Made by a program: the position numbers and the translations under genes | Source of the DNA: an uncultured Croceitalea sp. | GTDB lineage: Bacteria > Bacteroidota > Bacteroidia > Flavobacteriales > Flavobacteriaceae | NCBI GenBank assembly: GCA_947503285.1 | Contig: CANNDD010000005.1 | Span: forward strand, 248,001 to 312,000 | Reading direction: 5' to 3' | Length of the DNA: 64,000 nucleotides | Shown here: positions 25,728-33,583 of the stretch, in pieces | How the letters are laid out: every line of letters starts with the position of its first letter | Numbering within the stretch: position 1 is the first letter of the stretch | The notes under the pieces: generated by a model | What the model was told of the DNA's origin: nothing | The model's database searches: none | Seen by the model: only the letters and a program-made list of their open reading frames with translations

Positions 25728-25735
25728 CAAATATA
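25728..25735 (-). promoter_or_regulatory. -7 promoter box for glnK-amtB
   Basis: Minus-strand TATATTTG fits the Bacteroidetes TAnnTTTG consensus exactly. It implies transcription starting about 15-20 bases before glnK. No clear TTTG -33 box is seen at the usual spacing (the nearest is TTAG), which may mean activator dependence. Confidence 0.55.
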
Positions 25736-25928
25736 TATGAATATGTAACTAACCCATCCTAAAATAGGGGGCTGGCTATCATTTTTACGAAATGTGAAAA
25801 TTGAACCCTTAAAAATTAAGGGTATGTTAATTTAATATTAATAAATTGAGAAAATGGATATTTTAAACAAATGCAGCGATAGGGTTCGCGTGTCATAGAA
25901 TTAAATAAAAGGTGTAGTGAAAAGGGTG

Positions 25929-26300
25929 TCAGAGCAGTTTTGCGACCCAAATACCGGCCAGTACCGCCAGTATGCCCAATAAAATACTGGCAAGCGTGTA
26001 AAACGAAAAATTATACAGATCACCGGTCTTGATAAGGGTGTACTTTTCAAATGCAAATGCTGAAAACGTCGTAAAACCGCCGCAAAAGCCGGTCACCAAT
26101 AATAAAAGCTGGTTTTCACCCAACCATTTACTTTTTAAGGACATACCCATTAAAAAGCCGATTAGCAAACAACCAACAACATTCACCAAAAAAGTACCTA
26201 GAAAAAAACCCTGAAAGAGGGGATTTAAGTTTTTTGCGATAAGATAGCGTAAGGCACTACCCAAGCCACCGCCTAGAAATACAAGTAAGGCCTGTTTCAT
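25929..26300 (-). CDS. crcB: Fluoride efflux protein CrcB/Fluc
   Basis: 123 residues with four transmembrane helices. GGGLGSALRYL, NVVGCLLIGFLMG and GFCGGFTTFSAFAFE are the family's signature segments, the last including the fluoride-lining Phe/Thr residues. It works as an antiparallel dimer expelling fluoride. It is preceded on the same strand, with a 16-bp gap, by a newly recognised 59-residue membrane-protein gene, likely the same transcript. No fluoride riboswitch fold could be identified upstream. Confidence 0.95.
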   Translation of the reverse strand: MKQALLVFLGGGLGSALRYLIAKNLNPLFQGFFLGTFLVNVVGCLLIGFLMGMSLKSKWLGENQLLLLVTGFCGGFTTFSAFAFEKYTLIKTGDLYNFSFYTLASILLGILAVLAGIWVAKLL

Positions 26301-26316
26301 GCCTTAAATGTACAAA

Positions 26317-26496
26317 CTAAACTGCTTTTTTGTATTCAGCCTCGTCGTACTCTGAGGGTAGCAACTTGGTAACACCAAGGGTGGAGATTTTTCGGACAGG
26401 CTTTTTAAATCTGTCCATCGCCCCATTAACGCTGAAAATCAGTAGCAATGCATTGACAATAAGTAACCCGAATAATATGCCAAAAAAAGTTATCAT
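26317..26496 (-). CDS. 59-residue membrane protein upstream of crcB
   Basis: A small gene, easily missed. It begins MITFFGILFGLLIVNALLL (one transmembrane helix), then SVNGAMDRFKKPVRK and a charged tail ending EYKKAV. The start ATG (26494-26496) is preceded 24-31 bases upstream by TACTTTTG, an exact -7 box. The N-terminal 26 residues match two tiny proteins at 41487-41570 and 41663-41749, so this is a paralogous family within the window. It lies 16 bp before crcB. Function unknown; the cytosolic tail is unique to this copy. Confidence 0.75.
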   Translation of the reverse strand: MITFFGILFGLLIVNALLLIFSVNGAMDRFKKPVRKISTLGVTKLLPSEYDEAEYKKAV

Positions 26497-26519
26497 CGTA
26501 TTGATTAAGGTTTGTTTAA

Positions 26520-26527
26520 CAAAAGTA
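26520..26527 (-). promoter_or_regulatory. -7 promoter box for the small gene and crcB
   Basis: Minus-strand TACTTTTG fits TAnnTTTG exactly and lies 24 bases before the ATG of the 59-residue protein. No good -33 TTTG is seen at the expected distance. Confidence 0.5.
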
Positions 26528-26607
26528 CACCTTTTCTTATGTTGTACGAGGGAAATGCCCAGAATGTTGTAAATGATTTGATTTTTGTGGTGTAAGCAAG
26601 AATAGTG

Positions 26608-26799
26608 TTAATTTTTCAGGAAGTGTTTGATCAGAAAAAGAAAAACTATAAAAATGATAAAGGAAAAAAGCACCCATTTAACACCACTGTAATTTTTGGC
26701 GTGTAAATTTCTATCCTTTTTGTAAAGGATTACCATTGTTGCTACAAAGCCAACAATAAACAGTATGGCAAAAACAAGCTGTCCTGTCGTGAACGACAT
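26608..26799 (-). CDS. Small two-span membrane protein
   Basis: 63 residues from the ATG at 26799 (the frame extends to 26820, but MSFTTGQLVF is the more natural start). Two hydrophobic helices (about 8-26 and 42-60) are joined by a basic loop (YKKDRNLHAKNYSG). No family recognised. It is divergent from the MazG-like gene and transcribed toward the crcB unit, 111 bp ahead of it. Confidence 0.65.
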   Translation of the reverse strand: MSFTTGQLVFAILFIVGFVATMVILYKKDRNLHAKNYSGVKWVLFSFIIFIVFLFLIKHFLKN

Positions 26800-26841
26800 A
26801 GTTTCTTTATTTTTACGCAAAGCTAATGCAATAAATAACCA

Positions 26842-27231
26842 ATGAAAAACAAAATAGAAGCAGTAGAGTTATTTCACCGTTCTTTTGGTTTGGGAGTATC
26901 CAATTCCCCAAAAGCCGATCTTGGGAAAGCGAAGAACGAACTGAGGTTTAATTTAATGGACGAGGAAAATAAGGAATATCTCGAAGCGGCCAATGATAAT
27001 GATATGTTGGAAGTCGCCGATGCGTTGGGTGATATGCTCTACATCTTGTGCGGTACTATTCTCGAACACGGAATGCAGTATAAAATAGACGAGGTCTTTG
27101 AAGAGATTCAACGAAGCAATATGAGCAAGCTTGGTAGCGATGGAAAACCGATTTACCGAGAAGACGGTAAGGTCTTAAAAGGACCAAACTACTTTAAGCC
27201 TAACATAAAAAAGGTTTTAGACCAACAGTAA
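26842..27231 (+). CDS. MazG-like nucleotide pyrophosphohydrolase
   Basis: 129 residues of the all-alpha NTP-PPase superfamily (PRA-PH/MazG-like). Family-type acidic motifs are visible: ELRFNLMDEENKEYLEA provides the ExxE pair and EVADALGDMLYILCG the ExxD pair that bind Mg and the triphosphate. The C-terminal LGSDGKPIYREDGKVLKGPNY is typical of the flavobacterial form. It probably removes pyrophosphate from an abnormal or surplus nucleotide; substrate unverified. Confidence 0.88.
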   Translation: MKNKIEAVELFHRSFGLGVSNSPKADLGKAKNELRFNLMDEENKEYLEAANDNDMLEVADALGDMLYILCGTILEHGMQYKIDEVFEEIQRSNMSKLGSDGKPIYREDGKVLKGPNYFKPNIKKVLDQQ

Positions 27232-27251
27232 AAGCGCCCTCGGGTGTTTTT
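27230..27251. terminator. Bidirectional terminator between the MazG-like gene and ilvE
   Basis: AAAAGCGCCC and GGGTGTTTTT pair over ten positions, including two G-U wobbles, with a CTCG loop. It has T-rich ends on both strands and lies in the 22-bp gap between the two convergent genes. Confidence 0.65.
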
Positions 27252-27253
27252 AT

Positions 27254-28318
27254 TTAAACCTTATGGCGCCAACCAAATTTATCTTCCGATTTGTTGTATT
27301 GAATATCGGTAATGCTCTTTTTCAATTGAGATGCGTAACTATCCGGAAGTTCAGGTAAATCGTAATTCGTGCCTTGGTAACCAAAGGTGGCTATCGGCGA
27401 AATTACCGCAGCGGTTCCCGCCCCGAACATTTCCTTAAGGGTACCTGATTTGGCGGCCTCCACAACTTCCGAAACACTTATTTTACGTACCTCTGTTTTG
27501 ATTCCCTGAACATTCGCCAGTTCTAAAATGCTCTTACGCGTAATTCCGTCAAGTATTCTATCACTGGTCGGACCCGTTAGCAAAGTATCCCCAATGCGAA
27601 TGAAGATGTTCATTGCGCCAGCTTCCTCAATATATTCATGGGTGTTATCATCGGTCCAAATAACTTGGTTATACCCTTTTTCAATGGCCAGCTGCGTTGG
27701 ATAGAACTGTCCGGCATAATTACCGCCCGCTTTTGCATAACCTACACCACCATTGGCGGATCTCGAATACTTTTCTTCTATCAAAACACTTACTTTCCCT
27801 GAGAAATAAGGGCCTGACGGAGCAAAACAAATGATGAACTTGTACTCATCGGCCGGTGAGGCATGAAAACCCTCACCAGAGGCAAATATGAACGGGCGAA
27901 TATATAAAGAGCTTCCGGGGGTGGTCGGAATCCAGTCTTTCTCTAAATTCAACAATGCGGTCAATCCTTCCATGAAGTGTTCTTGGGGAATTTCGGGTAT
28001 TGCCAATCTGCGCGCCGAGATATTCAATCGTTTGTGGTTGTCCAAAGGCCTGAAAAGCCATGCTTCCCCATTAGCGTCTTTATACGCTTTCATTCCTTCA
28101 AAGATGGATTGCCCGTAATGGAAGATTTTTGAAGCGGGATTTAAACTTATTGGTTGATAGGGTGTAATTTTTGGGTTTTCCCATCTCCCATTTTTATAAT
28201 CACAAACCAACATATGATCTGTATAAACGCTACCAAACTTTAAATTGTCAAAATCAACATCATTGATTTTGGTGGTTTTTGATTTTTCAACGTTTATTTT
28301 TCTTGACGCTACCTCCAT
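27254..28318 (-). CDS. ilvE: Branched-chain amino acid aminotransferase
   Basis: 354 residues, fold-type IV PLP enzyme of the BCAT II type. It transfers the amino group between Val/Leu/Ile and 2-oxoglutarate. The PLP Lys is in VGYAKAGGNYAGQ; EEAGAMNIF and the later EMFGAGTAAVISP are active-site segments. The N-terminal HMLVCDY-type region (YTDHMLVCDYKNGRW) matches the family. Monocistronic here; its role could be synthesis or breakdown. Confidence 0.95.
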   Translation of the reverse strand: MEVASRKINVEKSKTTKINDVDFDNLKFGSVYTDHMLVCDYKNGRWENPKITPYQPISLNPASKIFHYGQSIFEGMKAYKDANGEAWLFRPLDNHKRLNISARRLAIPEIPQEHFMEGLTALLNLEKDWIPTTPGSSLYIRPFIFASGEGFHASPADEYKFIICFAPSGPYFSGKVSVLIEEKYSRSANGGVGYAKAGGNYAGQFYPTQLAIEKGYNQVIWTDDNTHEYIEEAGAMNIFIRIGDTLLTGPTSDRILDGITRKSILELANVQGIKTEVRKISVSEVVEAAKSGTLKEMFGAGTAAVISPIATFGYQGTNYDLPELPDSYASQLKKSITDIQYNKSEDKFGWRHKV

Positions 28319-28424
28319 GATCGTAAATTATGAACAATAAAATTAGCTATTTCTCGTAAGTTTTATTTGTTTTCTTAATTTTAAATCGAATTTAGAGTGG
28401 TAACAATTTCGATTTTTTTGCGAT

Positions 28425-28895
28425 ATGAAAATATTTAACAATTTACTTGTCATATTCTTATTGGTATTCGGGCACAATCTATCCGCACAGGCCGATTCGG
28501 GAGCGACGGTGCATGGTAATTCTTTTAGTGAGGTCACGGATGCCAGTCAGAATTGGAAGGTATATGAAGACTTGGCCGTTATGGATACGGTAGACATTCA
28601 ACTGGCAGGTGAAATAAAAGAGGTGTGTCAAGCCAAGGGATGTTGGATGAAAGTGACATTGGACAATAAGCAAGAGGTTTTCGTGAAATTCAAGGATTAC
28701 GGTTTCTTCGTGCCCACCAATGTTTCCACCAGAAAGGTTGCCATGAATGGTTTGGCCTTTGTAGAAGAGATGTCAGTTGAAGAGCAAAGGCATTATGCCG
28801 AAGATGAAGGGGCGAGTAAAGAGGCAATAATGAAAATTACAAAGCCAAAGAAAACCTTGCGTTTTGAAGCTGATGGGGTCATCATAAAAAAGTGA
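28425..28895 (+). CDS. DUF4920 domain protein, secreted
   Basis: 156 residues with a signal peptide ending NLSAQ. The mature protein fits DUF4920, a small beta-barrel fold; the motif VCQAKGCWMKV, with the conserved Cys pair, is diagnostic and may bind metal or form a disulphide. It lies directly before mnmD with only one base between stop and start, implying a shared mRNA, although the functions seem unrelated. Confidence 0.92.
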   Translation: MKIFNNLLVIFLLVFGHNLSAQADSGATVHGNSFSEVTDASQNWKVYEDLAVMDTVDIQLAGEIKEVCQAKGCWMKVTLDNKQEVFVKFKDYGFFVPTNVSTRKVAMNGLAFVEEMSVEEQRHYAEDEGASKEAIMKITKPKKTLRFEADGVIIKK

Positions 28896-28896
28896 T

Positions 28897-29571
28897 TTGA
28901 AAAGAAGGATCATCACTACTGCCGATGGTTCTAAGACCATACACCTCGAAGATTGGAATGAACAGTACCACTCAAAGCATGGTGCGGTGCAAGAAGCCTA
29001 CCATGTATTCATAAAGCATGGACTCCAATCTTTCTCGAACCAAAGGATAGCCATTCTAGAAGTGGGTTTTGGTACAGGGTTGAACGCGCTGATCACCCTA
29101 AAAGAGGCACCAAGGCTAGGGCTTGATATTCTATATACGGGTGTTGAGGCTTTTCCCATTACCAATGCGGAATTGGAGGGATTGAATTATACCGAGGTGC
29201 TGGATGCCAAAGCGTTGGATGAAGCTTTTCTTTCAATGCACTCCGCTCCATGGGAAGAACACGTTGCCTTGACACCAAACTTCAGTCTCATTAAAATGCA
29301 AAAACGTTTTCAAGAAATCAACGCGGTCGGTTTGTTCGATCTTATCTATTTTGATGCATTCGGTGCTAGGGTACAACCTGAGTTATGGACGGTAGCCATT
29401 TTTCAAAAAATGTATAATGCCCTGTCTGACGAGGGAGTTTTGGTTACCTATTCGGCCAAAGGTAGCGTGCGCAGAGCATTACAAGAGGTTGGTTTTAGGG
29501 TTGAACGACTTCCCGGTCCCCCCGGTAAACGCGAAATGCTCAGGGCGCTAAAAACAATTTCCGTTTCTTGA
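28897..29571 (+). CDS. mnmD: tRNA mnm5s2U34 methyltransferase MnmD
   Basis: 224 residues. Methylates nm5s2U at the wobble position of tRNAs, using SAM; in Bacteroidota this activity is a separate protein, not the MnmC fusion. The start is TTG, one base after the DUF4920 stop. It opens RRIITTADGSKTIHLEDW; the SAM-binding loop is EVGFGTGLNAL, and DLIYFDAFGARVQPELW and TYSAKGSVRRAL are catalytic-region motifs. Confidence 0.92.
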   Translation: MKRRIITTADGSKTIHLEDWNEQYHSKHGAVQEAYHVFIKHGLQSFSNQRIAILEVGFGTGLNALITLKEAPRLGLDILYTGVEAFPITNAELEGLNYTEVLDAKALDEAFLSMHSAPWEEHVALTPNFSLIKMQKRFQEINAVGLFDLIYFDAFGARVQPELWTVAIFQKMYNALSDEGVLVTYSAKGSVRRALQEVGFRVERLPGPPGKREMLRALKTISVS

Positions 29572-29696
29572 TGAGATCTTAATGTCCCCTTATGCGATTT
29601 TTTAATTGCCATAAACTTTAGACAGAACTGTTAAACCTTATTTAATGCCTCGTTTACAGCACTTTGAATGCTTTACATTTGTAAAAAAGAAGGTAA

Positions 29697-30656
29697 ATGA
29701 AGGTATTGATTACGGGTGCGACGGGTTTGGTCGGTAAGGCCATTGTAAAAGAGTTGCATTCTAAAGGAGTTCAAATCAACTATCTTACAACAAGTAGGGA
29801 AAAAATAGCGCATAGCGAAGATTACCAAGGGTTCTATTGGAATCCCGCTAAGCGTGAAATTGACGAAAATTGTTTTACGGATGTCTCTGTGATCATAAAT
29901 CTAGCAGGGGCAAGTATATCCAAAAAATGGACGGAGTCGTATAAGAAGATTGTGCTCAATAGTCGTATAGACAGTCTTAAAACCTTGAAAATGGGCCTTG
30001 AAAAAGTGGGCTCTGAAGAAATCGATTCGTTTGTATCCGCATCGGCAATAGGGATTTATCCGAACTCATTGAGTACCTATTACACCAATGACGTCAATGA
30101 AGTTGATGATAGTTTTTTAGGTGAGGTCGTCAAGGCATGGGAAGATGAGATCGCAACCTTTGAGGTATTTGACTTCAAGGTAGCCAAAATACGGATTGGA
30201 TTAGTGCTTTCAACCGAAGGAGGGGCATTGCCCAAAATGGCCCAACCTATCAAATATTATGTGGGAGCCGCCTTTGGCTCCGGTGAGCAATGGCAGTCAT
30301 GGATCCATATTGAGGATCTGGCCCGAATGTTCGTTTTCATCGCTTCCAACAACCTATCGGGAACTTATAATGGCGTGGCACCAAATCCTGTCACCAATAA
30401 CAAGTTGACGATGGAATTGGCCAAAGTACTTGGTAAACCACTTATATTACCTAATGTGCCCGAATTCATGATGAAGATGATTTTAGGTGAAATGGCTTAT
30501 TTGTTGTTTGCTAGTCAGCGAGTAAGTAGTAAAGGTATAGAAGAACAGGGTTTCACCTTTAAGTACCTAAACATCTGTAAGTCTTTGGAGGCGCTTTATC
30601 AAAAAGGTTCTGATGAAGAAAACTCCATTTCGACCTACACCAAAGAATATGTCTGA
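29697..30656 (+). CDS. TIGR01777 NAD(P)-dependent epimerase-like protein
   Basis: 319 residues of the extended SDR superfamily. The Rossmann dinucleotide-binding loop GATGLVGKAIV begins at residue 7, NLAGASISKKWT and the later SASAIGIYP follow, and a C-terminal DUF1731 domain (SSKGIEEQGF) is present. The family (E. coli YfcH) may act on nucleotide sugars or lipids, but its substrate is unknown. A possible -7 box TACATTTG lies at 29674-29681. Confidence 0.92.
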   Translation: MKVLITGATGLVGKAIVKELHSKGVQINYLTTSREKIAHSEDYQGFYWNPAKREIDENCFTDVSVIINLAGASISKKWTESYKKIVLNSRIDSLKTLKMGLEKVGSEEIDSFVSASAIGIYPNSLSTYYTNDVNEVDDSFLGEVVKAWEDEIATFEVFDFKVAKIRIGLVLSTEGGALPKMAQPIKYYVGAAFGSGEQWQSWIHIEDLARMFVFIASNNLSGTYNGVAPNPVTNNKLTMELAKVLGKPLILPNVPEFMMKMILGEMAYLLFASQRVSSKGIEEQGFTFKYLNICKSLEALYQKGSDEENSISTYTKEYV

Positions 30657-30679
30657 ATTATATAGAACCCTATAAATTA

Positions 30680-30704
30680 AAAAATCCGCAAACAGCGGAT
30701 TTTT
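30680..30704 (+). terminator. Rho-independent terminator after the epimerase gene
   Basis: AAAAATCCGC / GCGGATTTTT, a 10-bp stem with a 5-base AAACA loop and terminal T-run, 23 bp past the stop. Confidence 0.85.
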
Positions 30705-30723
30705 TAATGTTTCTTGATGACAT

Positions 30724-30756
30724 TTTGACATTTTTAGACAAATGGCAGTACTTTTG
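30724..30756 (+). promoter_or_regulatory. grpE-dnaJ promoter
   Basis: A TTTG (30724-30727) and an exact TACTTTTG -7 box (30749-30756) separated by 21 bp match the Bacteroidetes housekeeping sigma consensus. The expected transcript starts about 25-30 bases before grpE. No CIRCE-type inverted repeat is visible. Confidence 0.65.
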
Positions 30757-30790
30757 CCATCTTAAAATCGATTACAAATCTTAAATATTC

Positions 30791-31354
30791 ATGAGCAAAA
30801 AAAGTAAGGTTCAAGAAATTGATGAAGAGTTGGCACAACAAACCGCTGAAACTTCTGAGAAAGATACTGATACAGAGGCCGAGAAAGTAGAGGAAGTCGA
30901 GGTTTCCGCCGAAGATGTGCTTAGGGAAGAACTTGCCAAGGAGAAAGATAAGTTTTTAAGGCTTTTTGCTGAATTTGAAAACTTTAAAAAGCGTACTTCC
31001 AAAGAGCGTATGGATTTATTCAAGACCGCCGGCCAAGACGTTATCGTTTCCCTACTTCCCGTTATGGATGATTTTGATAGGGCATTGAGGGAAATCGCGA
31101 AATCGGAGGACAAAGAAATGTTCAAGGGGGTAGAGCTTATCAATAATAAGTTTCGCGAAACCTTGAAAAACAAAGGTTTGGAAGAGTTGGAAGTAGGTCA
31201 GGGTGATACTTTTGATGCAGAAATACATGACGCTGTAACACAAATACCGGCACCTGATAAAAAGTTGAAGGGGAAAATTATCGATGTCATTGAAAAGGGC
31301 TTTAAGCTCGGTGATAGAATCATTCGTCACCCGAAAGTCGTGGTAGGCAATTAA
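30791..31354 (+). CDS. grpE: Nucleotide exchange factor GrpE
   Basis: 187 residues. Releases ADP from DnaK in the chaperone cycle. The acidic N-terminal ~55 residues are disordered. The long coiled-coil region contains RLFAEFENFKKRTSKER; the C-terminal beta domain carries HDAVTQIPAPD and the motif IRHPKVVVGN. It forms an operon with dnaJ, 9 bp downstream. Confidence 0.97.
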   Translation: MSKKSKVQEIDEELAQQTAETSEKDTDTEAEKVEEVEVSAEDVLREELAKEKDKFLRLFAEFENFKKRTSKERMDLFKTAGQDVIVSLLPVMDDFDRALREIAKSEDKEMFKGVELINNKFRETLKNKGLEELEVGQGDTFDAEIHDAVTQIPAPDKKLKGKIIDVIEKGFKLGDRIIRHPKVVVGN

Positions 31355-31363
31355 TAGCATCTT

Positions 31364-32479
31364 ATGAAACAAGATTTTTACGAAATACTTGGCGTTTCCA
31401 AAAGCGCATCCGCTGCCGAAATAAAGAAGGCGTATCGCAAAAAGGCCATTGAATACCATCCTGATAAGAATCCTGGGGATTCCAAGGCCGAAGAAATGTT
31501 CAAAAAAGCCGCAGAAGCCTATGAGGTACTCGGTGATGCTGACAAGCGGGCAAAATATGATCAATTCGGTCATGCTGCCTTTGAAGGTGGTGGTTTTGGT
31601 GGCGGTGGCATGAATATGGATGACATATTCAGTCAGTTCGGTGACATCTTCGGAAGTGCATTCGGAGGTGGTGGTTTCGGAGGGTTTGGTGGTTTTGGTG
31701 GCGGTCAGCGCCGCGTGAAGGGGAGCAACCTGAGAATTAGGGTAAAGCTTAGCCTTGATGAAATTGCCAATGGTGTTGAGAAGAAAGTAAAAGTACGTCG
31801 AAAAGCACAAGCCGATGGGGTTACTTACAAAACCTGTTCTACCTGTAATGGTAGCGGTCAAGTAACGAAAATCACCAATACCATTTTGGGTCGTATGCAA
31901 ACGGCAACTACCTGTAGCACATGTGGTGGTGCTGGGCAATCCATCGATAAGCGCCCAAATGATGCCGATGCACAGGGTTTGAAGGTGGTCGAAGAGACTG
32001 TTTCGATTAAAATACCCGCTGGTGTTGAAGAAGGTATGCAGTTGAAGGTCAGTGGTAAAGGTAATGGCGCCCCTGGTAACGGTGTGCCTGGTGACCTCTT
32101 GGTGGCTATAGAGACTGAAGAACATTCCACATTGAAACGTGAGGGTGATAACCTGCACTATGATCTCTATATCAGTTTCTCTGAAGCGGTTTTAGGCAGC
32201 TCAAAAGAAATTGATTCCATTGGGGGCAAAGTGCGTATAAAGTTAGAACCGGGCATACAGTCTGGTAAGATTTTGAGGTTGCGGGGCAAGGGTATTTCAA
32301 GCTTGAATGGTTACGGTAGCGGTGATTTATTGGTACATGTGAACGTCTGGACACCTAAAGAACTGAATCGAGAACAACGTGAGTTCTTTGAAAGAATGCA
32401 AAACGACGATAATTTCGTACCCAAACCAGAGAAGTCTGACAAATCATTCTTTGAAAAAGTAAAAGATATGTTCTCTTAA
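31364..32479 (+). CDS. dnaJ: DnaJ chaperone with a reduced zinc region
   Basis: 371 residues. J domain (1-70, with HPDKNP), Gly/Phe-rich linker (about 75-120), central zinc region, and C-terminal substrate-binding beta domains. Only two CxxCxGxG-type repeats are present (CSTCNGSG, CSTCGGAG), where the classic protein has four. The remaining pair matches positions 2 and 3, so zinc site II would persist and site I would be lost. Activates DnaK ATPase and delivers substrates. dnaK is not in the window. Confidence 0.96.
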   Translation: MKQDFYEILGVSKSASAAEIKKAYRKKAIEYHPDKNPGDSKAEEMFKKAAEAYEVLGDADKRAKYDQFGHAAFEGGGFGGGGMNMDDIFSQFGDIFGSAFGGGGFGGFGGFGGGQRRVKGSNLRIRVKLSLDEIANGVEKKVKVRRKAQADGVTYKTCSTCNGSGQVTKITNTILGRMQTATTCSTCGGAGQSIDKRPNDADAQGLKVVEETVSIKIPAGVEEGMQLKVSGKGNGAPGNGVPGDLLVAIETEEHSTLKREGDNLHYDLYISFSEAVLGSSKEIDSIGGKVRIKLEPGIQSGKILRLRGKGISSLNGYGSGDLLVHVNVWTPKELNREQREFFERMQNDDNFVPKPEKSDKSFFEKVKDMFS

Positions 32480-32511
32480 AAGTTTTACTGTTACCAATTA
32501 AATAAAAAACG

Positions 32512-32608
32512 TATATTTGACATTGATACTGTTTAACAGTATCTAATTTTCTTTTTCATAGCAATTTTTTTCCCATCCTTAATCCTTTTAAGGGTGGGTT
32601 TTGTTTTT
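32512..32608 (+). other. dnaJ-ABC intergenic structured region
   Basis: An exact -7 box TATATTTG (32512-32519) is followed by a perfect 7-bp hairpin GATACTG-TTTAA-CAGTATC (32525-32543) and then a terminator stem CCCATCCTT / AAGGGTGGG (32572-32598) with a T-rich tail. The terminator ends the dnaJ transcript. Together the elements could also define an ~80-base independent RNA. Confidence 0.5.
32572..32607 (+). terminator. Rho-independent terminator after dnaJ
   Basis: A 9-bp stem (one G-U pair) followed by TTTTGTTTTT. It lies about 95 bases past the dnaJ stop and upstream of the next gene's real start at 32651. Confidence 0.75.
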
Positions 32609-32650
32609 AAGCCTGTTTCAGATATCGTTATCTTTGATAAAAACAAGTGC

Positions 32651-33583
32651 ATGAACCATATTCTTGTTGCCGAAAACGTCTCTAAAAATTTTGGGAGACA
32701 TACCGCTTTGAGCAACATTTCACTTAAAATACCGGAAAACTGTATCTACGGTCTTTTAGGCCCCAACGGGGCCGGTAAAACCACACTTATCCGTATCATA
32801 AACCAGATTACCCATCCTGATTCCGGACGGGTTTTTTTAAATGGGGAACCCTTGGCCCCCCATCATATCGCGACTATAGGATATTTGCCGGAAGAGCGAG
32901 GTCTTTACAAAAGCATGAAAGTTGGGGAACAGGCACTTTACCTGGCACAATTAAAGGGACTTTCTAAAACCGAGGCCAAGAAGCGCTTGTATTATTGGTT
33001 CGATCGTTTGGAGATAGGCAATTGGTGGAATAAAAAAATTCAAGAACTCTCAAAGGGTATGGCCCAGAAAATACAATTTATCGTGACGGTACTCCATGAG
33101 CCCAAGTTGTTGATTTTTGATGAGCCTTTTAGTGGGTTCGATCCCATAAATGCGAATAAGATAAAAGATGAAATTCTTGAATTAAAGAAAAAGGGAACCT
33201 CCATCATATTTTCAACACACCGAATGGAGTCGGTTGAAGAACTTTGTGAATACATTGCATTGTTGCACAAATCTGAAAAGATCTTGGACGGAAAACTTTC
33301 TGAAATTAAAAACGCATATAAGAACCACACCTATGCGGTGGGCCTACAACTGAATGAAAACGGAGCGTCTTTATTGGAGGATTTAAAAGCGAAGTTTGCC
33401 ATTAATGAGAGTACTTTCAATGATGATGAAAAACAACTTGACCTTACTTTAAGGTTACCGAACGAAGATACTTCGGCAGTTTTAAATTACCTATCTTCTA
33501 AAGCGAATGTCAATCATTTTCAAGAAATGATACCGTCAGCGAACGATATCTTTATTCAAACCGTCAATTCCAAAAGTCAATGA
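32651..33583 (+). CDS. ABC transporter ATP-binding protein (NatA-like)
   Basis: 310 residues from the ATG at 32651; the frame is open from 32594 but those codons lie in the dnaJ terminator. Walker A is GPNGAGKTT, the signature LSKGMAQKI, Walker B LLIFDEPFSG, and the switch STHRMES. A C-terminal ~80-residue extension is typical of the NatA/CcmA-like group. The stop overlaps the permease start (ATGA), so the two genes are translationally coupled. Substrate may be Na+ or a small molecule, by analogy only. Confidence 0.93.
   Translation: MNHILVAENVSKNFGRHTALSNISLKIPENCIYGLLGPNGAGKTTLIRIINQITHPDSGRVFLNGEPLAPHHIATIGYLPEERGLYKSMKVGEQALYLAQLKGLSKTEAKKRLYYWFDRLEIGNWWNKKIQELSKGMAQKIQFIVTVLHEPKLLIFDEPFSGFDPINANKIKDEILELKKKGTSIIFSTHRMESVEELCEYIALLHKSEKILDGKLSEIKNAYKNHTYAVGLQLNENGASLLEDLKAKFAINESTFNDDEKQLDLTLRLPNEDTSAVLNYLSSKANVNHFQEMIPSANDIFIQTVNSKSQ

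Noticed and set aside
26330-26572. 80-codon plus-strand frame between crcB and the next gene
   Set aside because: It is the shadow of the 59-residue minus-strand gene, which has a promoter box and paralogues.
25705-26610. Fluoride riboswitch upstream of crcB
   Set aside because: No fold or conserved sequence of that riboswitch could be recognised before crcB or before the small gene ahead of it.
31052-32158. 368-codon open frame on the minus strand across grpE and dnaJ
   Set aside because: It lies antisense to two well-supported chaperone genes, has no recognisable domain and a low-complexity Thr/Ser/Phe composition expected from a shadow frame.
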